Assembly (NCBI GenBank): GCA_023228245.1 | Contig: JALOBN010000004.1 | Span: 38,360 to 102,359 of the forward strand | DNA: 64,000 bases | From: Candidatus Pacearchaeota archaeon | GTDB taxonomy: Archaea > Nanoarchaeota > Nanoarchaeia > Pacearchaeales > GW2011-AR1 | Direction of reading: 5' to 3' | In this document: in pieces, positions 41,333 to 49,592 of the stretch | Layout: each line of letters opens with the position of its first letter | How positions within the stretch are numbered: position 1 is the first letter of the stretch | The notes under the pieces: model-generated | Seen by the model: the letters and a program-made list of their open reading frames with translations, nothing else | What the model was told of the DNA's origin: nothing | The model's database searches: none | Program-made: the position numbers and the translations under genes

Positions 41333-41926
41333 TTATTGCTGTGAATTTTTATCTTTGTTAAGATATTTTAGCAAGTAATAAGCAGAACCAAATAAGATTA
41401 CTCCAGGCAAAAGTGCGATTCCCAGCGAAGGTGCGAGAAGTCCTGTCCCGATAGTTCCAATAGTTCCAATACCAATTGATTCTAAAATTCCTGCAGCATT
41501 TGAAACTGATTTCTCAACATTTTTTTGAAGAGCATCAATTTGCATTACCATTTTTCCTTCTTTCAAAATTCTTATTTTTCTGTCTTCTTCTGAAACTACA
41601 AAAACAATATTTTCTTTTTTCATCGACGCACTCAAACCTGCACTGTGTCGCGTTCCGAAATTTTTGAAAGTTTTTTTCGCCTTAATCATAACGCCGTAAG
41701 CTTTCATCATTCCGTCTTTGTTGATTATTACTGCACCATCCATAAGTGCTAGCGATTCGAGAAGTTTAGGATTTTCTATAACATTAAACGGCGGAACTTT
41801 TTGATCAACAAGCGGTTTGTATTCAACATCACCGATGACAAAAAGAGCACCCTCGCCACGTTTTGCAATTCTTAATCCAACTTGAATTAAAACTTCTTCT
41901 AATTTTTTATATTTTTTTTCGTCCAT
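41333..41926 (-). CDS. DisA-N-type diadenylate cyclase with membrane tail
   Basis: 197 aa. Makes c-di-AMP from two ATP. DGA motif (63-65, LMDGAVIINKDGMMKAYG) and the second ATP motif GTRHSAG (91-97); the usual RHR is RHS here. Two hydrophobic segments (about 147-187, IGIGTIGTIGTGLLAP...GSAYYLLKYL) form a C-terminal membrane anchor, so the enzyme is likely inner-membrane bound. Archaeal DacZ-type enzymes regulate osmotic balance and K+ transport. It stands with dut and a GGDEF gene within 1.7 kb. Confidence 0.88.
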   Translation of the reverse strand: MDEKKYKKLEEVLIQVGLRIAKRGEGALFVIGDVEYKPLVDQKVPPFNVIENPKLLESLALMDGAVIINKDGMMKAYGVMIKAKKTFKNFGTRHSAGLSASMKKENIVFVVSEEDRKIRILKEGKMVMQIDALQKNVEKSVSNAAGILESIGIGTIGTIGTGLLAPSLGIALLPGVILFGSAYYLLKYLNKDKNSQQ

Positions 41927-42004
41927 AGTTTATTTTATTTTGTAAGTATTATAAAGTTTTCGAATGATTCGTCCACAATTGAAGTTATCAAATTTTTTTC
42001 AAAA

Positions 42005-42085
42005 CGCCCACGGCAGGAATCGAACCTGCGAGCCCCGAAGGGCGTGGATTAGCAATCCACTGCAATACCACTATGCGACGTGGGC
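42005..42085 (-). tRNA. tRNA-Ser (GCT)
   Basis: Acceptor GCCCACG/CGTGGGC with discriminator G73, D-arm TCGCATAGTGGTATTGCA, anticodon stem GTGGA/TCCAC around TTGCTAA giving GCT, long variable arm GCCCTTCGGGGC typical of tRNA-Ser, and T-arm GCAGGTTCGATTCCTGC. No intron, no encoded CCA. Confidence 0.94.
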
Positions 42086-42165
42086 ATAAATAAAACTAAT
42101 TATCAGGGAATTTAAAGTTTGTTATTTAATGTTCTTAACAAAATAAAAAGTGAGCCCGCGAGTTA

Positions 42166-42185
42166 GGATTTGAACGTTCAAATCC
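42166..42185. repeat. Perfect 20-bp palindrome made of tRNA T-arm sequence
   Basis: GGATTTGAACGTTCAAATCC is an exact inverted repeat; each half equals the T-loop/T-stem sequence (GTTCAAATCC) of the tRNA-Met that starts 32 nt downstream. The surrounding GAGCCCGCGAG also looks tRNA-derived but forms no cloverleaf. Confidence 0.6.
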
Positions 42186-42216
42186 CACTAGTATAAAATT
42201 ACTAAAAAAAGTTTTA

Positions 42217-42306
42217 TAGCGGGGGTGGGATTTGAACCGCACGACCTCCGGGTTTCCCCAAAACTTTTATGGGCCCGGCGAGCACTCCAGGCTGCTCTAC
42301 CCCGCT
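42217..42306 (-). tRNA. Initiator tRNA-Met (CAT) with 14-nt intron
   Basis: Acceptor AGCGGGG/CCCCGCT (A1-U72 pair of initiators), D-arm GTAGAGCAGCCTGGAGTGCTC, anticodon stem CCGGG/CCCGG, anticodon CAT at 42271-42269. Between A37 and A38 is an extra 14 nt (about 42254-42267, AAAGTTTTGGGGAA), the standard 37/38 intron site; CCCA/TGGG can form the central helix of a bulge-helix-bulge. The T-stem (GTGCGG/CCCAC) needs one bulged C to pair, which is odd. Mature length 76 nt. Confidence 0.85.
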
Positions 42307-42398
42307 ATATATTTTACAAAATCTCTGCACTTTTAAAACTAACTAAACAATCCTTGAATTAAATAAATCCTTAAAAATCTTCAACTTTTTTTAGGGAA

Positions 42399-43343
42399 AT
42401 GGGAAGAAAATTCCAACCTTTATCTTTAACAGATTATATGAAAAGTAAACCGATAAAAGTCGTCGACAAAAATCCTTCTTATCCAATTCAAAGTGAACTG
42501 TTTGATTATTCTCCAGACAAAATTAATTACGGATTTAGAACAAGAATCGGAATTTTTTACGAAATTTTAACAAGCGCAATTTTCGGAGGAAGATGGCTCG
42601 GCACAACAAACGCGTCAAACAACGGAAACGGATTATTCCAACCAGATGTTATGTCTAAAGATACAATTATTGAATCAAAATCTGTCTGCTGGAAAGAAGC
42701 ATTAAAACTCGTGGATTTTCAAATGGACCAATATCTCTTGCAACAATGCGAAAATTTTTATCAGAATCCTCGAAGAATATTTTTTTCAATATTCAAATAT
42801 GACGTCCCGCACCCATTATCTTATTTCAAAAATGCAGAAGGAAATCATCTTGAAGCAATGGTAAAATCATTATCTGAAAATACTTCTTTCTTATTATTCT
42901 TGCCTTTCAGCGTCGTATCAACATTGCATAATCCAAAACTAAATCAAGGAAATGGTTATTTTTCTAAATACGGAGATCCGAATTTTGATCCGTTGACAAG
43001 ATTGAAAGCAACAGGAATGAAAGATTTATTGGTCTCGCCAGAAAAAGTTTTAGATATTTATGGATTAAATCAAGACGATTATAAAATTGTTAAAACCCGG
43101 CTTTCAAACGGAGTGAAAATGAATCAAAATAAAATTGTTCCTTTCCCTATTTTATTTTTGGAAGATAAAGATTACAATTCTTGGCTTAAAAAATTCAGAG
43201 AGGAAAATAAATTCAAGATAGAAATTATTCAGAGAGAAGGAAAAAAGAAAAAAGATTATTGGATGAGGATGGAAGGATGTTACGACGTTGATGAAGAAAA
43301 AATAATTGACGATAGGAATTATCCAGATGAAATTCCTTTCTAA
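42399..43343 (+). CDS. PD-(D/E)XK-like nuclease candidate, orphan
   Basis: 314 aa, family not recognised. The N-terminal third has a nuclease-like arrangement: Glu55 in a helix (GIFYEILTSAIFGG), Pro-Asp82-83 (FQPDVMS), IIESKS with Glu92-x-Lys94, and Gln108 in the next helix (VDFQMDQY). This E...PD...ExK...Q order is that of restriction/resolvase-type nucleases. The rest is alpha/beta with no clear domain; length rules out a simple Holliday resolvase. Promoter TTAAATAAAT about 30 nt upstream of ATG 42399. Divides tRNA genes from the RNase HII-SMC block, so a role in DNA repair is plausible but inferred. Confidence 0.6.
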   Translation: MGRKFQPLSLTDYMKSKPIKVVDKNPSYPIQSELFDYSPDKINYGFRTRIGIFYEILTSAIFGGRWLGTTNASNNGNGLFQPDVMSKDTIIESKSVCWKEALKLVDFQMDQYLLQQCENFYQNPRRIFFSIFKYDVPHPLSYFKNAEGNHLEAMVKSLSENTSFLLFLPFSVVSTLHNPKLNQGNGYFSKYGDPNFDPLTRLKATGMKDLLVSPEKVLDIYGLNQDDYKIVKTRLSNGVKMNQNKIVPFPILFLEDKDYNSWLKKFREENKFKIEIIQREGKKKKDYWMRMEGCYDVDEEKIIDDRNYPDEIPF

Positions 43344-43387
43344 TTTGAAACAACAATACTTAAAAACGATATCTCTTTAGAGTTTTT

Positions 43388-44062
43388 ATGACGGAGTTAA
43401 TTCTAGGAATAGACGACGCAGGACGCGGACCTGTAATCGGCCCAATGGTTTTGGCAGGATGTTTAATTGATGTAGAAGTTGAAAAAGAATTAAAAAAACT
43501 TGGAGTTAAAGATTCAAAACAATTAACACAAAAACGAAGAGAATTTCTTGCAGAAAAAATAAAAGAAATTGCAGAAACTTTTGAAATAGTTTTAGCCTCT
43601 CCCGACGAGATTGACGGAAAAAATTACGACGGAGTAAACCTAAACGCATTAGAAGCAATAAAAATGGCTGAAGTCATAAATAAAATAAACAAAGGTTACG
43701 GAAAAATAAAAGTTGTCGTCGACTGCCCCTCTGTTGGAATAGAAAAATGGAGAGATTTCTTGAAAACAAAAATTGAAAACTTGTCTAACTTGGAAGTTAT
43801 CTGCGAGCACAAAGCAGATGTAAATCACGTCGCTGTTTCAGCAGCATCCATACTTGCAAAATGCATTCGAGAAATTGAGATGGAAAAATTAAAAGAAAAA
43901 TACGGCGATGAAATCGGTTCAGGTTATTGCTCAGACCCATTAACAATTAGATTCTTAGAAAAATATTCCAAGACAAGAAAAGACGACGGAATTTTCAGAA
44001 AAACTTGGGCGACTTGGAAAAATATTTGCTCTGCGTCCGAACAGAAAAAGTTAGCCGAGTAA
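43388..44062 (+). CDS. rnhB: Ribonuclease HII
   Basis: 224 aa. Cleaves RNA in RNA-DNA hybrids and single ribonucleotides. LGIDDAGRGPVIGPMVLAG, VVVDCPSV, CEHKADVNHVAVSAASILAKC and GSGYCSDP match the family. The usual DEAGRG is DDAGRG, replacing the second catalytic Glu with Asp, a conservative but unusual change. Cytoplasmic. Followed 38 nt later by the SMC-like gene, same strand. Confidence 0.93.
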   Translation: MTELILGIDDAGRGPVIGPMVLAGCLIDVEVEKELKKLGVKDSKQLTQKRREFLAEKIKEIAETFEIVLASPDEIDGKNYDGVNLNALEAIKMAEVINKINKGYGKIKVVVDCPSVGIEKWRDFLKTKIENLSNLEVICEHKADVNHVAVSAASILAKCIREIEMEKLKEKYGDEIGSGYCSDPLTIRFLEKYSKTRKDDGIFRKTWATWKNICSASEQKKLAE

Positions 44063-44100
44063 TTATTAATACTTAAAAACTCAAAAATCTTATTCTGGTT

Positions 44101-46959
44101 ATGTTATATTTGAAAAGATTAGTGATGTACGGTTTCAAAAGTTTCGTAAAAAAAACTGAAATCCCTTTTTCTCCAGGAATTAATGTAATTGTCGGAGCGA
44201 ATGGAAGCGGAAAAAGTAACATATCTGACGCGTTATGTTTTGTATTAGGAAGATTAAGTATAAAATCAATGCGTGCAGCAAAAGCTGGAAATTTAATTTT
44301 CTTAGGTAGCAAAGCAGCAGCACCAGCAAAAGAAGCAATTGTAGAAATTGTAATAGAAAATTCAGATAGAACTTTATCTATAGACAGCGACGAGATTTCA
44401 ATAAAAAGAATTGTCAGAAGAAACGGGCAAAGTATTTACAAAATAAACGACGAAGTAAAAACACGACAGGAAGTTTTATCACTATTAGCACAAGGCGGAA
44501 TTGACCCAAATGGATTTAATATTGTCTTGCAGGGAGAAATTCAAAATTTTGTAAGAATGCAACCAGATGAAAGAAGAAAAGTTATCGAAGAAGTTTCAGG
44601 GATTTCTATCTACGAATCACGAAAAGAAAAATCACTTTCTGAATTGGATAAAACCGAAGAAAAATTAAAAGAAGTCGTAGCTATTTTGCGTGAAAGAACA
44701 ATTTATTTGAACAATCTTGAGAAAGAAAGACAGCAGGCATTGAAATTTAAAAAACTGGAATCTGACGTGAAAAAATTCAAAGCGAGCATAATTTACGTTG
44801 ATATAACTCAAAAGAAAAAATCTTCCGACGAAGTAAGTTCCAAAGTAGCAAACAAGAATAAAGAAATAGAAAAAGAAAAAAAATTAATTGCAGAAATAAA
44901 ATCTGAAATAGAAAGTGTTGAAGCAAAAATAAATTTAATAAATTCTACAATTCAAAAATCAACAGGACTTGAACAGGAACGACTTAATCAGGAAATTGCA
45001 AATATTCGTGCAGAACTTGCTGGAATGAATGTGCGTGCAGAAAATTTTGAGAATAAATTAGTTTCAAATTCTAAATTAAAAATAGAACTTTCAGAGACAA
45101 TTAGAAATTCTGAACTTTCAATTAAAGAAATGCAAAAAGGAACTCCGTCGACGGTAAAAACTCAGAAAGAAATTGATTCTAAAAAACAGGAACTTGAAAA
45201 AGTCGAAGAACAGCGAAAGAGATTTTACACTACCAAATCAGAATTAAAATCAATTAAAGAAAGAATTCAGGAAAAGAAAGCAACACTTAATTCTTATATG
45301 AACGAATCCGAATTTTCCCTTAAACAAATAAAATCTCTTTCTCAGGAAATTTCAGATATGAAAATAACTTCAGGAAAAATTGAAGAATTAAAACATTCAC
45401 TTTCCGAAAAAAAATCCCTTCTTGAAGATTTAGGTAAAAAAGAGATTCTTCTTGAAAAATTATCTGGAACAAGCGAGTATGAAATTGATAAACAAAAAAA
45501 ATTAATTGAAAAAATTTCTAAAATGGATGTTTGTCCAATGTGTCAAAGCAAAATTACCAAAGAACATATTGAAACAATGCACAAAGAAATTCATGAAAAA
45601 GTTGAATCACTTGAAAAAGAAATTGAAAATTCTGACAAAGAATTAAATGAAATTTACAAGAAAAAACAAATTTTAAATCAGCAGATTGAACAACTGAATT
45701 TAGAAATTTCCGAAGGTAATTCTAGTTTGATTAAACTTGCAAATATCAACGAAAAACAAAATCACATAAAAAGTATTCAGGAAAAAATTGATTACCTTAA
45801 AGGAGAACTTTCAGAACTTGTAAAAAGGGAAAAATCTCTTGAATCTTCATTTGATGAGAATTCAAATATTGAACAGAAATATGAAACCTTGAGAATTGAA
45901 GTTCAAGAAATTTCTATTAGAAATAATGAGAATGTTGATTCTGAAATTTCCTTCAAGCAAAGAGAACTTGAACGTTCAAGAGTTTCTTTGAAACAATTAA
46001 TGCGTGAAGAAGAAGATTTGAATTCAGAAATTAAAGAAATTAAAACTAAAATTAGCGAAAAAGAAAAAATTCTTGAGAAGAAAAAACAGCAGGAAAATGA
46101 ACTTACTGAAAAATTCAGAAAAATGATCTCAGACAGAGATTTGCTTCAGAAAAAAATAAGAGATAATGAAATTGAAATTTCAAAAAAACAAAACAGCGTA
46201 TATAATTTCGAACAGGATTTGAATAATTTAAAAATTGATTTTGCAAGAGTGAGTGCAGAAATTGAAAATCTCGAAACTGAAATGCTAAATTTTCCAGACG
46301 TGGAAACAATAAAAGGAAGCAAAGATTTCTTGTCAGAACATTTAGCAAAAACGCAGGAACAACTTTCACAAATAGGTTCTGTAAATCTTCGTTCTCTTGA
46401 AGTTTATGATTCAATAAAAAATGAATATGATTTAATCAAAGAAAAAACAGAAATAATTTCAAAAGAAAAAGAGGGAATTATGAAAATAATTCACGAGATT
46501 GATATCAAGAAAAAGAAAACATTTTTGCAGACCTTGAATTCGTTGAACGAAATCTTTTCGAGAAACTTTTCCCAACTCAGTCAGAAAGGAAGTGTTTCTC
46601 TAGAACTTGAAAATAAACAAGAGCCATTCAGCGGGGGTGTAAATATAATTGTAAAAACAGGACACGGAAAATATTTCGACGTCAAATCACTTTCAGGCGG
46701 AGAACAAACTCTCGTCGCACTTTCATTAATTTTCGGAATCCAAGAATTAAAACCATATTACTTTTACATCTTCGACGAAATCGACGCTGCGTTAGATAAA
46801 AGAAATTCAGAGCGTCTCGCAGATTTATTAAAAAAATATATGCAGAAAGGACAATACATTGTAATCTCGCACAACGACGAAGTAATTGCAAATTCTACAA
46901 CACTTTACGGAATAAGTATGAATGAAGGAATCAGCAAAGTAATAAGTTTGAAACTTTAA
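44101..46959 (+). CDS. SMC-type ATPase with central zinc hook instead of hinge
   Basis: 952 aa, against 1150-1200 for SMC. The head halves are SMC-like: YGFKSFVKKTEIPFSPG, Walker A GANGSGKSN (32-40), LQGEIQNFV and DERRKVIEEVSGISIYE at the N-terminus, and LSGGEQ (864-869) with YIFDEIDAALDKRN at the C-terminus. Between lie two long coiled coils. There is no SMC hinge; instead CPMC (Cys478 and Cys481) stands at almost the exact centre, the Rad50 zinc-hook position. Two chains would dimerise through one Zn. Likely works in chromosome organisation or repair. No ScpA/ScpB or Mre11 is next to it. Confidence 0.93.
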   Translation: MLYLKRLVMYGFKSFVKKTEIPFSPGINVIVGANGSGKSNISDALCFVLGRLSIKSMRAAKAGNLIFLGSKAAAPAKEAIVEIVIENSDRTLSIDSDEISIKRIVRRNGQSIYKINDEVKTRQEVLSLLAQGGIDPNGFNIVLQGEIQNFVRMQPDERRKVIEEVSGISIYESRKEKSLSELDKTEEKLKEVVAILRERTIYLNNLEKERQQALKFKKLESDVKKFKASIIYVDITQKKKSSDEVSSKVANKNKEIEKEKKLIAEIKSEIESVEAKINLINSTIQKSTGLEQERLNQEIANIRAELAGMNVRAENFENKLVSNSKLKIELSETIRNSELSIKEMQKGTPSTVKTQKEIDSKKQELEKVEEQRKRFYTTKSELKSIKERIQEKKATLNSYMNESEFSLKQIKSLSQEISDMKITSGKIEELKHSLSEKKSLLEDLGKKEILLEKLSGTSEYEIDKQKKLIEKISKMDVCPMCQSKITKEHIETMHKEIHEKVESLEKEIENSDKELNEIYKKKQILNQQIEQLNLEISEGNSSLIKLANINEKQNHIKSIQEKIDYLKGELSELVKREKSLESSFDENSNIEQKYETLRIEVQEISIRNNENVDSEISFKQRELERSRVSLKQLMREEEDLNSEIKEIKTKISEKEKILEKKKQQENELTEKFRKMISDRDLLQKKIRDNEIEISKKQNSVYNFEQDLNNLKIDFARVSAEIENLETEMLNFPDVETIKGSKDFLSEHLAKTQEQLSQIGSVNLRSLEVYDSIKNEYDLIKEKTEIISKEKEGIMKIIHEIDIKKKKTFLQTLNSLNEIFSRNFSQLSQKGSVSLELENKQEPFSGGVNIIVKTGHGKYFDVKSLSGGEQTLVALSLIFGIQELKPYYFYIFDEIDAALDKRNSERLADLLKKYMQKGQYIVISHNDEVIANSTTLYGISMNEGISKVISLKL

Positions 46960-47408
46960 TTTTCAGAATTTTGCATTTCTCTAAAATCTTCTTCGTCAAC
47001 TAATCTTTGATAAAAATCCTTCATTTTTTTAGAAATTCCGTAAATTTCTTTGACTCTCGATTCGTCAGAAAAAAATCTTCTTGGATTATCTTCTAATTCT
47101 CTAAATGATTCTACATATCCGCCAAATTCTACAATCGCACGTTCTAATTCTTCTTTTTGTTGTGGAGCTTTTTCTCCAAAAGAATATCCTGAAAATTCGA
47201 GTATCTTTCTTAAACTATCGACGGGAAATTTATACGGACGGTTTTGTTCTACGACAGAATACATCCCTTCAATTGCATCATTAAAAAAATCTCCTGCTTG
47301 TTGAACTCTCGAAATTAAATTATCGTTAACAGGAATATTTTTTCTTGCTAACATATTTTCTACAGAAATAAACATCGCTAATTTTTGTTCGTTCTCTAAA
47401 CTCTTCAT
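46956..47408 (-). CDS. Hypothetical helical protein
   Basis: 150 aa, not recognised. Helical, charged, no membrane helix and no Cys; contains NLISRVQQAGDFFNDAIEGM and FFSDESRVKEIYGISKKMKD. ATG 47408 with TATA-like TTCTTAAAAAG about 25 nt upstream and a 13-bp palindrome just beyond. Its stop overlaps the SMC stop by 4 nt in convergent orientation. A soluble cytoplasmic protein of unknown role. Confidence 0.6.
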   Translation of the reverse strand: MKSLENEQKLAMFISVENMLARKNIPVNDNLISRVQQAGDFFNDAIEGMYSVVEQNRPYKFPVDSLRKILEFSGYSFGEKAPQQKEELERAIVEFGGYVESFRELEDNPRRFFSDESRVKEIYGISKKMKDFYQRLVDEEDFREMQNSEN

Positions 47409-47445
47409 ATAAAAATTAACCTAGTTTTACTTTTTAAGAATTATT

Positions 47446-47458
47446 GTGATTAAATCAC
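47446..47458. promoter_or_regulatory. Palindrome upstream of TATA, operator candidate
   Basis: GTGATTAAATCAC, a perfect palindrome around a central A, about 8 bp upstream of the TATA-like element of the 150-aa gene, where a repressor or activator could bind. Confidence 0.4.
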
Positions 47459-47512
47459 CTCTTCTTTTTATGAGTATAAATTAAAAAATAAAAAATAAAT
47501 TTATGCGTCTAT

Positions 47513-48646
47513 TTAGTAATAACTTTCGCCGAATTCTTCAGCTTTCTGTGGTTTCTTTGTTAACAAAACAACTAATACAACTAACAAAACAAGGAATACT
47601 ATTGCTAGTATAACTGTCAGTACGAATACTGGACTTGTTAATTCAGTTGTTTCGCTTGAGCCACCGAACTTAACAGTGCTCAATAGTGTTTCTCCTGAGT
47701 AAACAGTAACATCAAAGTCGCTGTTTGAAGAATCTATTGTAACTGTCTTGCTTGAAGCAGCCGGTATAACAACAACTTCTTCGTTTGCCAAATACTTAAC
47801 TGTGTAAACAACTAATTTGTTTGTAGGGTTAAGTAAAACCAAATCATTACCTGATTTGATAGCAACGTCAGAAACGCCGTTGTTAATTGTTATTTCTTTA
47901 GTCGCAGTGTCTTTTGAATCATCAGTTTCAACATCAACCTGAACTGTGTAAACGCCTGACTTAACACTGTAAGGAACACTCAAAGAGATTGTTCCAACAG
48001 CAGTATCTGTGTCATCATCGTCATCAGTATCAGATTCTGTGTAACCAGTTACAATGTCTCCAAAGTAAACTGATTTAGCAATTCCAAGTTCTGGTACTGA
48101 TACAGTAACGAAAACGTCTTCTACATCATTGTAACCAGTGTTTCTTAGAACAACATTAACTGACATTGTCTCTCCAGCTTCCACAAGATTATTTGTTGAA
48201 ACTGATTTAATAGATACTTCATATGGCTGTCTTAAAACAGTTATATCAAATGAAGATGAATTATCAAAATCATCTCCTTCTATCTCTTCGCCTTCAACAG
48301 TAATCTCAAGTTCAACTGAATTGTCAACTTCATCATCATCAAAATCAGATGGGACTTTAAGAGTTAATTTTACTCTTTCAGTAGTTCCATTGTAAAGGAT
48401 ACCTAATTCTGATTCGACTTCAACATCTCCAAATTCTGCTTTAACAACAACATCTCTAGCATCAACGTCAGATGTTACATCTAACTTGATTGTAATAGTG
48501 TCTCCAGCGTTTACTGTTGTAGTTTCTGCATCTATCCCATTGATAGTTACTGAACTAACTGTAAATTCTGCAGCACTAACTGTAGCTGTCAAAAGCAATA
48601 CACTTGCGATTAACAAAAAAGAAACCAAAATGTTTTTAGTATTCAT
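47513..48646 (-). CDS. Abundant-type surface protein with CARDB-like domains
   Basis: 377 aa. Signal peptide about 1-25 (ends VSAAE). Two or three repeated beta-sandwich domains of the CARDB/APHP type (FTVSSVTINGIDAETTTVNAGDTI; EVSIKSVSTNNLVEAGETMSVNVVLRNTGYN), acidic Asp-rich linker (TESDTDDDDDTDTA), and a C-terminal helix (SPVFVLTVILAIVFLVLLVVLVVLL) with a basic tail KKPQKAEEFGESYY, unlike a classical sorting signal. Codon choice, a strong promoter and a structured leader suggest high expression; S-layer component or major surface glycoprotein is the likely role. Confidence 0.78.
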   Translation of the reverse strand: MNTKNILVSFLLIASVLLLTATVSAAEFTVSSVTINGIDAETTTVNAGDTITIKLDVTSDVDARDVVVKAEFGDVEVESELGILYNGTTERVKLTLKVPSDFDDDEVDNSVELEITVEGEEIEGDDFDNSSSFDITVLRQPYEVSIKSVSTNNLVEAGETMSVNVVLRNTGYNDVEDVFVTVSVPELGIAKSVYFGDIVTGYTESDTDDDDDTDTAVGTISLSVPYSVKSGVYTVQVDVETDDSKDTATKEITINNGVSDVAIKSGNDLVLLNPTNKLVVYTVKYLANEEVVVIPAASSKTVTIDSSNSDFDVTVYSGETLLSTVKFGGSSETTELTSPVFVLTVILAIVFLVLLVVLVVLLTKKPQKAEEFGESYY

Positions 48647-48676
48647 TTTTTTCTTTTTATTTTATTTATTTAATTG

Positions 48677-48740
48677 CAGAAAACGTTGGTTTTCTGTAAT
48701 TTTACCACCCCAAAATCGTTTATAAACTTTGTTGTGGTAA
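48677..48740 (-). promoter_or_regulatory. Promoter and 5'-hairpin leader of the surface protein
   Basis: TATA GTTTATAAAC (48718-48727) is flanked by inverted copies of TTACCAC (48702-48708 and 48734-48740). The predicted start, about 25 nt downstream of the TATA box, falls at about 48696, exactly at the base of a perfect hairpin CAGAAAAC-GTTG-GTTTTCTG (48677-48696). The leader is about 50 nt and lacks a Shine-Dalgarno sequence. Confidence 0.55.
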
Positions 48741-48789
48741 CATTTTAGCCCTATTATAGAGTACTCAATGTAAGTAACAAAAAGTGACT

Positions 48790-49557
48790 TTATTTTCTAT
48801 AAATCTCTAAACTTATCACAGAATCTTCAATTGGCGACGGTGATTCATTAATGATTATAATCTCTTTATTCTTTGGAAGTTCTGAAAGCAATTTCACGAT
48901 ATCTTTCTTAGAAGTTCTCTTATGGCTTTTCTCGCCTTTTTCGCCATATTCAATTCCTGAAAAATGAATATGTAATCCTGTAGAATCCTTGAATTCACTA
49001 AGTGTCTCCTTTATGCGGTAACTTTTGTATCTTGCAAGAATATGTGCAAAATCAATGCAAAAACTACAACCAGTTTCTTTGACTAATCTGCTTATTTCTT
49101 CAACGCTTCCAAAAACATTTATTTTTCCCATAATTTCTGGAGCTAATTTTGGAGTATATTTTTCTTTTTTAATTTCATCCTGCATTTCTAAAATTCTTTT
49201 TTTAATATTTTGATAAGTTTCTTCACGTTCCATTTTACCATAAAATCCAGAATGAAAAACAACTCTGTAAGCTTTCATTAAAGTTCCAATTTTACAGCAA
49301 TCTAAAATTCGCTTTTTGCTTTCTTCAACTTTTTTCTTGTCTGCAGAGTTCAGATTAATCCAATACGGCGCGTGAATGCTAAGTTTAATTCCCAGCTCTT
49401 TTGCTTTCTTTCCAATTTCAATCGCGTCCTGTTCCTTTATGTAAATACTATAAGTGAATGCAATCTCGCAAGCTTTCAAACCAAGTTCGTGATATTTTTC
49501 TAAATTAGAAATCGCATCTTTAACGGGCCCAATTCCCGCCGGTCCAAAATTTATCAT
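48790..49557 (-). CDS. Endonuclease IV-like TIM-barrel protein
   Basis: 255 aa. AP-endonuclease/xylose-isomerase-like fold: INFGPAGIGPVKDAISNLEKY start, LSIHAPYWINLNS, VVFHSGFYG, PEIMGKINVFG, CIDFAHILAR and LHIHFSGIEYGEKGEKSH, the ordered His/Glu/Asp zinc ligands of Nfo. Length is typical for archaeal members. Would incise abasic sites in DNA. It reads upstream of the surface-protein gene with 143 nt between them. Some family members are uncharacterised sugar isomerases; Nfo-type is favoured by the motifs. Confidence 0.88.
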   Translation of the reverse strand: MINFGPAGIGPVKDAISNLEKYHELGLKACEIAFTYSIYIKEQDAIEIGKKAKELGIKLSIHAPYWINLNSADKKKVEESKKRILDCCKIGTLMKAYRVVFHSGFYGKMEREETYQNIKKRILEMQDEIKKEKYTPKLAPEIMGKINVFGSVEEISRLVKETGCSFCIDFAHILARYKSYRIKETLSEFKDSTGLHIHFSGIEYGEKGEKSHKRTSKKDIVKLLSELPKNKEIIIINESPSPIEDSVISLEIYRK

Positions 49558-49592
49558 GTTAAAATTATGAATTAATAATTTATAGAAGTTTC

